A stretch of 50,953 nt of DNA from positions 1-50,953 of the forward strand of contig JAILFT010000150.1 in NCBI GenBank assembly GCA_024697425.1, in the 5' to 3' direction. The position numbers and the translations under genes were made by a program. Source of the DNA: Butyrivibrio sp. (GTDB lineage: Bacteria; Bacillota; Clostridia; Lachnospirales; Lachnospiraceae). Below, one piece after another: positions 32,855 through 39,652 of the stretch. The stretch's first letter is position 1. Every line of letters begins with the position of its first letter. Below the pieces are notes generated by a model. The model searched no databases. It was not told where the DNA came from and was given only the letters and a program-made list of their open reading frames with translations.

Positions 32855-34195
32855 TCAAGCAGAATAGGTAACTGTCACTATGGAATGTGCCGAAACAAGA
32901 AGCTTTGCAGAGGACTCACCCTCGCCCAAAACGACAGGCATGTCCTCGTCTGCTCTGTTAAGCAGCACAACCACCCTCTCCCCATCGGGATTAAGGAAGG
33001 CTACACTTTCAACCTTATCGGAATATCCGGATGATACGATGAGCTTAGCTCCCTCTTTTACGTATCTGGAAAAATGTCCAATATAGTAATAGGAAAGCTT
33101 CTTCTCGTAATCATCTCCGGCTTCGTTGGCTTTAATGGGCGCATCACAGTAGTTGCCCACATGGTTGGGGCCGCCCTGATAGTCAACGATCAGATTCCAG
33201 TCAAATATTGCGGTAATACCGCCCTTTAGATTACCAAGCATCTGGTGGGCATACATCTCGGCATTGTGAAGATCACCTTCCCCGGAAAACCTTGAATATT
33301 CAACACACCCCTCAGTAAAAAAGATCTCTTTTGAAGGAAAATGTTTCTTAATAAGACCAAGGTTTTCAAAGTGATCTCCCGTATACCAGTGCACGGCACA
33401 TCCGAAAATATACTTGTCCGCAGCTTCCCTGCCCATTATCTGTCTGAATCTGTCATAGGCGATCTCCTTGTTGTGATCCCACACAAGGATTCGAACATCT
33501 CCAAGCATTCCTGCCTTTTCCAGAGCAGGTCCCAGATATTCCACGGCAAACTCAGCTTCCTGATCAGCGTTGTATCTGCAGGAATCCCAGGTCTGCGTGG
33601 CGTTGGGTTCATTCTGGATGGAGGTAAAAGAAATATCGACACCCCTCTTCTTGTATTCCTGAATAAACTTAACGTAATAATCCGCCCAGAGCTTTCTGTA
33701 CTCGCTCTTAAGCTCTCCGCCATGGTTCATCTCCCCGTTGGTCTTCATAAACGATGGAGGTGACCAGGGAGCCATAATAAGAACCGGCTGTCTGCCCAGC
33801 TCTTTCTTAGCTGCTTCGATCATGGGAATGATCTCTTTTTCATCGTGGGCAATATCGAAGGTACTAAGACTCTCGTCCCCCTCTTCTATATAGGTATAGT
33901 TGCCCAATGCAAAATCGCAGCTGTTCATGTGGATGCGGCCGATATTGTAGCGAAGGCCCTCATCTCCAAAAAGATCTGTGATAAGCTCTTTTCTCTTGTC
34001 CTCACCAAGGGTGCAATATGTGTGGGCTGCGGCCTCCGTAAATGCACCTCCGAAGCCTCTGATGGTTGTCTCCTGTTCTTCAGGATAAACCGCCACAAGC
34101 TTCATCTCGCCTGCAGGGCCTGCATCCGGAGCACTGCTCTCACTCCAGAACTGGCCTTTGGCAAGATTGGTCTGCGTTACTTTTATATTTTTCAT
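32855..34195 (-). CDS. GH30 family glycosidase, cytoplasmic
   Basis: A 446-residue GH30 enzyme, the family of beta-glucosylceramidases, beta-glucosidases and endo-beta-1,6-glucanases. The N-terminal signature is IRGFGGAFTEAAAHTYCTLG, followed by IGRIHMNSCDFALGNYTY and LIMAPWSPPSFMKTNGEM. The acid/base Glu is in SIQNEPNATQTWDS (about residue 202) and the nucleophile Glu in IFFTEGCVEYSRF (about 295). A C-terminal beta-domain follows (VESVAFLNPDGERVVVLLNRADED). There is no signal peptide, so it acts on imported oligosaccharides. It starts one base after the lacI stop, so the two are cotranscribed. With a secreted GH5 and an importer nearby, a role in beta-1,6- or beta-1,3-linked gluco-oligosaccharide breakdown is likely. 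Confidence 0.9.
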   Translation of the reverse strand: MKNIKVTQTNLAKGQFWSESSAPDAGPAGEMKLVAVYPEEQETTIRGFGGAFTEAAAHTYCTLGEDKRKELITDLFGDEGLRYNIGRIHMNSCDFALGNYTYIEEGDESLSTFDIAHDEKEIIPMIEAAKKELGRQPVLIMAPWSPPSFMKTNGEMNHGGELKSEYRKLWADYYVKFIQEYKKRGVDISFTSIQNEPNATQTWDSCRYNADQEAEFAVEYLGPALEKAGMLGDVRILVWDHNKEIAYDRFRQIMGREAADKYIFGCAVHWYTGDHFENLGLIKKHFPSKEIFFTEGCVEYSRFSGEGDLHNAEMYAHQMLGNLKGGITAIFDWNLIVDYQGGPNHVGNYCDAPIKANEAGDDYEKKLSYYYIGHFSRYVKEGAKLIVSSGYSDKVESVAFLNPDGERVVVLLNRADEDMPVVLGEGESSAKLLVSAHSIVTVTYSA

Positions 34196-34196
34196 A

Positions 34197-35204
34197 TCAA
34201 TCCTTTGCTGTTGTTGAATCGCGCGGGATTATCCTTCCATTCAATGTTATAAGCTCTCCGGGATCACCCTTGATCATACGGATAAGCTGTTCTACTGCTA
34301 TGATGCCCTGTTTTTCAAAAAAGGTTCTGATGGTGGTACAGGAGGGACTCACAAGCCTTGTGGTCTCTATGTCGTCACATCCCATAACGCTAACCTGATC
34401 GGGAACTTTGACACCTCCGTCCCTGAAAGCCTCAAGCACACCTATGGCACTTAAGTCGTTCGCCGCAAAAACAGCGTCAGGCAAAGGCTTTCCTGATTCC
34501 AGGAAATCTCTTACAGCGTTGTAGGCATTCACCCTCTCAAATTCACCTTTTAGAATGTAGTCTTTATCCACAGTTATACCGGCGCGTTTCAAAACCTCAA
34601 AGAAGCCTTTCTTACGCTCGATACTGTCGTAGTTGTCGGATACACCTTCAATATACATAAACTTCTTGTGCCCCAGTTCCAACAGGAACTTGGCAGCCTG
34701 TTCTCCGCCGCTGTGAGAATCAAATACCACGCTGGAGGACCTTTCTCCCACCAGAATACGGTCGATGTATACCGTGGGAATTCCCTGATTCTTGAGTATT
34801 TCTTCCTGATCCGGCCCGATCGCGGAATTAAGAATGATGGCTCCGTCCACTCTGTGTCCCATGATATTGGCAAGGATATGAGAGGGATCGGAACTTAAAA
34901 ATATCTCCAGCTCATATCCGCCTTCCTGGCATGCTCGGTTAACCGCATCGGAGAGTTCCCCGTAGTAGGGACCTCTGATTGCCCCAAGAAACAGTCCGAG
35001 AACTCCCGTGGCCTGTGCCTTAAGGTTCCTTCCGTTAAGATTCGGGGTATAGTTAAGTCTTCTCGCAACCTCCAGTACTCTTTCCTTGGTGTCGGGATGA
35101 AGAACATTCACGTTATTGAGGGCATTAGACACAGTAGAAATTGATACTCCCGCTTCTTTTGCCACATCTTTTATTGTTATCTTTTTGTTTGTTTCCTTAG
35201 ACAA
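34197..35204 (-). CDS. LacI-family transcriptional regulator
   Basis: An N-terminal HTH (ITIKDVAKEAGVSISTVSNALN) with the hinge helix (VARRLNYTPNLNGRNLKAQ), then a periplasmic-binding-protein-like ligand domain (about 60-330: GVLGLFLGAIRGPYYGELSDAV, FDSHSGGEQAAKFLLELGHKK, VMGCDDIETTRLVSPSCTTIRT). I start it at TTG (complement ending 35204, MSKETNKKITIKDV), eight bases after AAAAGGGG; an ATG at 35225 has no ribosome binding site. It sits between the glucan transporter and GH30 genes. Palindromes with a central CG flanked by A/T runs, typical of LacI operators, lie at its own promoter (35265) and at the transporter promoter (39509, 39630). Confidence 0.93.
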   Translation of the reverse strand: MSKETNKKITIKDVAKEAGVSISTVSNALNNVNVLHPDTKERVLEVARRLNYTPNLNGRNLKAQATGVLGLFLGAIRGPYYGELSDAVNRACQEGGYELEIFLSSDPSHILANIMGHRVDGAIILNSAIGPDQEEILKNQGIPTVYIDRILVGERSSSVVFDSHSGGEQAAKFLLELGHKKFMYIEGVSDNYDSIERKKGFFEVLKRAGITVDKDYILKGEFERVNAYNAVRDFLESGKPLPDAVFAANDLSAIGVLEAFRDGGVKVPDQVSVMGCDDIETTRLVSPSCTTIRTFFEKQGIIAVEQLIRMIKGDPGELITLNGRIIPRDSTTAKD

Positions 35205-35249
35205 GACTGATACCCCTTTTCCCATATCATCTGCTTATATCTTAGTATA

Positions 35250-35290
35250 GGCAGAGGGCAAAATCGTTTTTACCCTCTGCCATTATATCA
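35250..35290 (-). promoter_or_regulatory. lacI promoter with operator inside a 32-bp palindrome
   Basis: On the minus strand an extended -10 TGATATAAT (-10 hexamer is the complement of 35282-35287) is followed at once by a 32-bp inverted repeat (35250-35281). Its nine-bp arms GGCAGAGGG / CCCTCTGCC enclose a LacI-type site AAAATCGTTTTT centred on the CG at 35265-35266. Binding here would block lacI transcription, so autoregulation is likely. The same palindrome may protect or end the transporter mRNA; there is no T run. Confidence 0.55.
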
Positions 35291-35323
35291 TATTACAATG
35301 AGATCAAGAGGAGTGCCCGATAA

Positions 35324-36973
35324 TTACTTGTAATCATACTCCTCGCAGTATGCGATCCACTGCTTGGTGTACTCTTCACGACACTTGTCAATTCCTGCCT
35401 CTTTCATCTTATCTCTGAACTCTTCTACTGCTGCATCAACATCATCAACAAGACCTGCCTCAAGAGGAGCGAGGTACTGTCTCATTACGTTGCTGACTGC
35501 TGATCTCTCAGCGCTGTAGGAATCATAGTTCTCTGAGAATCCGTCATAGATGTTAACGTTAGGGAACTTGGTCTTTGCGCCAAGATCTGCGTACTTGTCG
35601 AACATCTCCTGAAGCTTAACGTCCGTCTTCTGAGGAAGCTTTGTCTCGCCGTTACGAAGGTTCCATGTGTTGAATCCCTCATAAGGGAATGTAGGTGTCT
35701 CGCCTGCTTCTTCCTGAAGGTTCTTGTAGATACCGTCTGCTACATCATAGTGTGTTCCCTTAATACCGTACTGAACGATAGCGTTGATCTCGTCATCGCA
35801 GAGCATAGCCTGAAGTACAAGAAGTGCTCTCTCGGGATCCTTGCAGCCTCTTACGATAGCTGTTCCGTTCTGTGTTGCGTGTCCGGGATAGATAACGCCG
35901 TTTGTCTCGCCGTATGCAACATAAGCTGACTCCCAGCCCTCGCCAGCGTTCTCAAAATCAGCAATAGCTGTGATCTGCTTGTTGGGGTTCTGGCCTGCAA
36001 CTTCTGCTACGCAAAGACCGTTCTTGTAAGCGTCTGAGTTGTTTGTATCTGAAAGTGCACTCTTTGACCAGAATCCTTCGTCTGCCCATCTCTTCATGGT
36101 CTTCATGTCATCTACGAAGTCATCTGAGTACCAGTAATCATAAACATCTGAAGGTGAATCATAGTTTGCTGCAAGGCCGTAATCAAGACCGTTGTTGGCA
36201 ACCCAGTTGTACTTGAAGTTAAGTGCCCATGCTGCATCGAAACCGGTCTTAAGTCCCTGGCTCTCTTCTGTTGTTACAGTAAGAAGTCCCTGGCTGGGAT
36301 CGTTCTCCTTGATTCCAAGAAGGTATGCCTCAAGGTTCTCAAGTGAATCGGGAACAGGAAGATCATACTTAGCACGAAGGTCTTCTCTGTACTTTACACC
36401 ATTACATACATACTCGGCCCATGTGTTGGGTACTGCGTAGATCTTGCCGCCAACCTTGCACATGTTGAGGTTTGCATCGCCGACAAGCGCCTTAAGATCG
36501 GGAGCTACAGTATCAAGCATTTCATCAAGCTCTTCAAATGCTCCGCTGCTTGCCAGCTGACCGTAGTTAAGCCAGTTAGCGATGTAGATAAGGTCTGCGC
36601 TCTGAGCTGTGATCTCATTAGCGTACTTCTGCTGGAAATCTGTCCATGTTGAGAACTGCATATCAACAGTTGCGTTGCACTTCTCGAGAAGCTTCTCATT
36701 GAGGGCTGCCTCTACAAGCTCCTCATCCTGGGGTGCATCACCCATTACGTAGAATACCAGGTCAACCTGCTGGGAAAGATCCAGCTCTGTTGCCTCTGCT
36801 GCAGGAGCCTCTGCCTCAGTGGTCTCTTCCTGAGTCTCAGCTACAGGAATCTCCTCAACGCCCTCAGCCTCAAGCTGATCAGCTGCTGACTGTGTAGCCT
36901 GACCGCCGCAACCTGTGATCACGCCGGCTACCATTGCCATTGACAACAATGCGCTTAAAACTTTCTTTTTCAT
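35324..36973 (-). CDS. Extracellular solute-binding lipoprotein of the glucan importer
   Basis: A 549-residue lipoprotein (signal peptide MKKKVLSALLSMAMVAGVITGC, Cys about 22), an acidic linker rich in Glu, Ala and Thr (about 23-66), and a large sugar-binding domain of the LplA/DUF3502 type: VDLVFYVMGDAPQDEELVEAALNEKLL, ADLIYIANWLNYGQLASSGAFEELDEML, GGKIYAVPNTWAEYVCNGVKYREDLR, NGTAIVRGCKDPERALLVLQAML. It resembles the orphan binding protein at 15780-17330 in family and layout. It is the third gene after two permease genes. A structured repeat lies between the second permease gene and this one. Confidence 0.92.
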   Translation of the reverse strand: MKKKVLSALLSMAMVAGVITGCGGQATQSAADQLEAEGVEEIPVAETQEETTEAEAPAAEATELDLSQQVDLVFYVMGDAPQDEELVEAALNEKLLEKCNATVDMQFSTWTDFQQKYANEITAQSADLIYIANWLNYGQLASSGAFEELDEMLDTVAPDLKALVGDANLNMCKVGGKIYAVPNTWAEYVCNGVKYREDLRAKYDLPVPDSLENLEAYLLGIKENDPSQGLLTVTTEESQGLKTGFDAAWALNFKYNWVANNGLDYGLAANYDSPSDVYDYWYSDDFVDDMKTMKRWADEGFWSKSALSDTNNSDAYKNGLCVAEVAGQNPNKQITAIADFENAGEGWESAYVAYGETNGVIYPGHATQNGTAIVRGCKDPERALLVLQAMLCDDEINAIVQYGIKGTHYDVADGIYKNLQEEAGETPTFPYEGFNTWNLRNGETKLPQKTDVKLQEMFDKYADLGAKTKFPNVNIYDGFSENYDSYSAERSAVSNVMRQYLAPLEAGLVDDVDAAVEEFRDKMKEAGIDKCREEYTKQWIAYCEEYDYK

Positions 36974-37027
36974 ATTTTGCCTCCTTTGTGATATGAAAAT
37001 CTTTTATTTACCATTTTTAACAAGGAA

Positions 37028-37096
37028 GTTCTGCTCCAACGCTGCGCGTTGTCCAGAACACGTTCGAACCAGGCTCGAAAATACCTCGCCAGGTTC
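37028..37096. repeat. Structured inverted-repeat element, copy 2 (between permease and binding-protein genes)
   Basis: Two adjacent hairpins. The first (37028-37059) has stems GTTCTG / CAGAAC and CAACGC / GCGTTG. The second (37066-37096) has stem GAACC / GGTTC and inner AGG / CCT around a CGAAAAT loop. The core at 37069-37093 matches the core of copy 1 (31470-31494) at 21 of 25 bases, while the flanking stem bases differ in a way that keeps pairing (GGTA/TACC there, GAA/TTC here). Located two bases past the permease stop codon. Confidence 0.75.
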
Positions 37097-37098
37097 TC

Positions 37099-38025
37099 TC
37101 AGCCTTTTACCGCTCCAACAGTAATTCCCGAAACAAAGAATCTCTGAACGAAGGGATAGAACAAAAGTACAGGACCCGTAGCTACTACTGCCATGGCCAG
37201 CTTAACCGACTCGGTAGGCAGATCTGCAGTCTTCATGCTGACGTTACTTGCCATCTGCTTCATGGCTGTTGTTGCATTCAGAAGGTCATACAGGTAGAAC
37301 TGAAGCTGCCAGGTTGATGAATTGGTACTGAACATTGAGGATCTGTACCAGTCGTTCCAGTAACCCAGAGCCAGGAAAAGACCTACCGTAGCAAGGCCGG
37401 GTTTCAATACCGGAAGGACAATCCTGAAGAAGATCGTGAAATGTCCGGCTCCGTCGATCTTGGCGGACTCTGTGATGGCATCGGGCACGGCACCTACGAT
37501 GAAGGTCCTCATAAGGATTACCAGGAAGGGACTCATCAGTGCCGGGAACCAGATTGCCAGGGTTGAGCCCTTAAGGCCAAGAACATTGGCATACATCAGG
37601 TACCAGGGGATCATTCCGCCTCCGAAGATACTTGTGAAATAGATTAGGAATGAAACCGTATTTCTGTACTTGAACTCTTTTCTTGAAATAACATAGCCTG
37701 TGAGGGTTATCATCATAAGTCCCAGGCCCGTTCCCACTACTGTGTAGTACAGTGTCATCTTGTAAGCCTGAAGGATATCCTTGGGGGACTTAAAGATTGT
37801 CTGGTAGGCAGAGAGTGTGAAGTCTCTCGGGAGCAGTGAATAACCCTGTGTAAGGATTGTTGCATTGTCCGTAAAGGAACCGGAAACAATTATTATGAAA
37901 GGCAGCACGCATATGATCGATCCAAGTACCAGGAGAGTATATGCGATGGCCTCAAAAACTTTCGTGCCTGTGGACTTTTTGATGGTCTTGGGGGCAGAAG
38001 GTTCGTAATCCAGATCTCTTGCCAT
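37099..38025 (-). CDS. Carbohydrate ABC transporter permease, LplC/YtcP type
   Basis: A 308-residue CUT1 permease with six spans (AIAYTLLVLGSIICVLPFIIIVSG and following). The coupling EAA loop is ESAKIDGAGHFTIFFRIVLPVLKPGLA. The C-terminus ends VQRFFVSGITVGAVKG, the hallmark of the LplC/YtcP group that handles oligosaccharides such as pectin- and glucan-derived sugars. It starts 16 bases after the other permease gene and its product forms the pore with it. The encoding operon has no ATPase gene. Confidence 0.94.
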   Translation of the reverse strand: MARDLDYEPSAPKTIKKSTGTKVFEAIAYTLLVLGSIICVLPFIIIVSGSFTDNATILTQGYSLLPRDFTLSAYQTIFKSPKDILQAYKMTLYYTVVGTGLGLMMITLTGYVISRKEFKYRNTVSFLIYFTSIFGGGMIPWYLMYANVLGLKGSTLAIWFPALMSPFLVILMRTFIVGAVPDAITESAKIDGAGHFTIFFRIVLPVLKPGLATVGLFLALGYWNDWYRSSMFSTNSSTWQLQFYLYDLLNATTAMKQMASNVSMKTADLPTESVKLAMAVVATGPVLLFYPFVQRFFVSGITVGAVKG

Positions 38026-38041
38026 CTTTGTGCTCCTTTCT

Positions 38042-39469
38042 TTAGAATAATGCGTATTCCGGATTTCTCTTTTTAACGATGTAGTTCACAAGAACAATGA
38101 TCAGGAAGCCGAACAGTGACTGGTAAAGACCTGCCGCCGTTCCAAGTCCGATGGACAGAGGCTGCGTCATTGTGATTCTGTAAACGTAGGTGTCAAAAAT
38201 ATCCGTTGCGTTGAACAAAACTCCGTTGTTTCCGATAAGCTGATAGAACAGCTCGAACTGGCCTTTCATAATGCTTCCCAGTGCGTAGAGCAGAAGGATT
38301 ATGAATGTGGGCTTGATGTGTGGCAGTGTGATGTACCATATCTGCTGAAGCTCATTGGCTCCGTCCACTCTCGCCGCCTCATAGATCTCATTGTCTATGC
38401 CCATGATGGTGGCCAGATATACAACCATTCCGTATCCGATATTCTTCCAGAGATAGAAGAAGGTGATAAGGAAAGGCCAGTAGGAAGGATTGTTGTAGAA
38501 GTCGATCCTCTCTCCTCCCATCTGTGTAACCAGATTGTTTATAAGACCGTACTGATATTCAAATACGTTGTACACGATAACCTTCAGGATAACGAAGGAT
38601 ACGAAGTAGGGCATGAACATCAGTGTCTGTGAAGTCTTCTTGAACCACTTGACTGTCACGCGGCTTACCAGTATGGCAAAAAAGATCTGAAGGATATTGC
38701 CTATACCGATGAAAACAACGTTGTAAAGTACTGTGTTCTTGGTGAGTCTGAACAGGTCTGCCTTGATCAGGAATTCAAAGTTCTTGAATCCGGTGAAGGG
38801 GCTGGACCAGAGACCGTCTCTGAAATTGAATGACGTAAAGGCGAAGTACACACCAAGCATGGGGAGGTAGTTGTTGATCATGAAGTACACGAAGGTCGGT
38901 ATCAGCATAACGAACAGTACCCAGTTCCTCTTGAGTTCCACCCAAAGGCCGTGCTCTCTGTATTTATCTCTCTCTTTCTTCTCAAGAATCTTGATGTAGA
39001 TGTAAGCGGCTATAGAGATCACCAGCTCTATATAAACCACTGCTCCGGGAAGAAAGCCCGTCATTTTGAATTTGGCATTTGAGAAGATCACAAATGCAAT
39101 TGTTGCTGCCGCTGTCAGAAACTCAAACAGGAATGCGCATTTGCCTGCAGCCAGAAGGGAAAGCTCGCCTTTACCCTTTTTGATCCCCAGAAGGCTGCGA
39201 AAGATAAATGCCACGTTGAAGTAGATGGCTGCGGCGGTAAGTATCAGCAGGACCATTGCGAACAGTCCCAAAACTCCCTGATTAGCGTACTGGACAAAGG
39301 AAAGAAGATTGTACAGGTTGTATCCCGTAAGCAGGTCCTTCGCCATGTCCTTGGTAACTCCTATTCTGGAGAAAAGAGCTACCAGATTGACAACCTTGAT
39401 CCAGTTGAAAAACGGGAGTGCAAGGATGAGGCATACAGCACTGATCCCCGATATCCATTTATTCCTCAT
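38042..39469 (-). CDS. Carbohydrate ABC transporter permease, LplB type, with extra N-terminal membrane domain
   Basis: The C-terminal about 290 residues are a standard LplB/UgpA-type permease, starting at LKRNWVLFVMLIPTFVYFMINNYLPMLGVYFAFTSFN (about residue 188) with the coupling loop YEAARVDGANELQQIWYITLPHIKP. Family members are usually about 300 residues; this one has 475. The first about 180 residues form an added membrane domain with four hydrophobic spans (ISGISAVCLILALPFFNWI, GVLGLFAMVLLILTAAAIYFN, FEFLTAAATIAFVIFSN, GAVVYIELVISIAAYIYIKIL). The frame is continuous and the start follows GGGAGG, so this seems a real fusion. First gene of the transporter operon. Confidence 0.92.
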   Translation of the reverse strand: MRNKWISGISAVCLILALPFFNWIKVVNLVALFSRIGVTKDMAKDLLTGYNLYNLLSFVQYANQGVLGLFAMVLLILTAAAIYFNVAFIFRSLLGIKKGKGELSLLAAGKCAFLFEFLTAAATIAFVIFSNAKFKMTGFLPGAVVYIELVISIAAYIYIKILEKKERDKYREHGLWVELKRNWVLFVMLIPTFVYFMINNYLPMLGVYFAFTSFNFRDGLWSSPFTGFKNFEFLIKADLFRLTKNTVLYNVVFIGIGNILQIFFAILVSRVTVKWFKKTSQTLMFMPYFVSFVILKVIVYNVFEYQYGLINNLVTQMGGERIDFYNNPSYWPFLITFFYLWKNIGYGMVVYLATIMGIDNEIYEAARVDGANELQQIWYITLPHIKPTFIILLLYALGSIMKGQFELFYQLIGNNGVLFNATDIFDTYVYRITMTQPLSIGLGTAAGLYQSLFGFLIIVLVNYIVKKRNPEYALF

Positions 39470-39500
39470 AGGAACCTCCCAAAAATCTTTGTAAAACTTG

Positions 39501-39561
39501 AATAAAAACGTTTTTATTGTTCTGTTGTTCGTAGTCTAGCACTTTGCGCAATTGCTCGCAA
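39501..39561 (-). promoter_or_regulatory. Transporter operon promoter with LacI-type operator
   Basis: On the minus strand TTGCGA (complement of 39556-39561) and TAGACT (complement of 39533-39538) lie 17 bases apart. The perfect 18-bp palindrome AATAAAAACGTTTTTATT at 39501-39518 lies at about +8 to +25, a blocking position. A second site is at 39622-39639. Confidence 0.6.
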
Positions 39562-39621
39562 TATGCTGAGAGCATTTTTGTAAGCAATGCACAAAGCGAC
39601 ACGCAAAAATTCTGTTGAATC

Positions 39622-39639
39622 TACTAAAACGTTTTTATT
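39622..39639. promoter_or_regulatory. Second LacI-type operator upstream of the transporter promoter
   Basis: TAAAACGTTTTTA, a near-palindrome with the same central CG and flanking A/T runs as the site at 39501-39518. The centres are 121 bp apart, about 11.5 helical turns. Between them lies a hairpin (TTTGCGCAATTGC near 39544 paired with GCAATGCACAAA near 39584) overlapping the promoter. The GH5 stop codon is 14 bases away. Confidence 0.5.
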
Positions 39640-39652
39640 CCTTAAATCCCTA

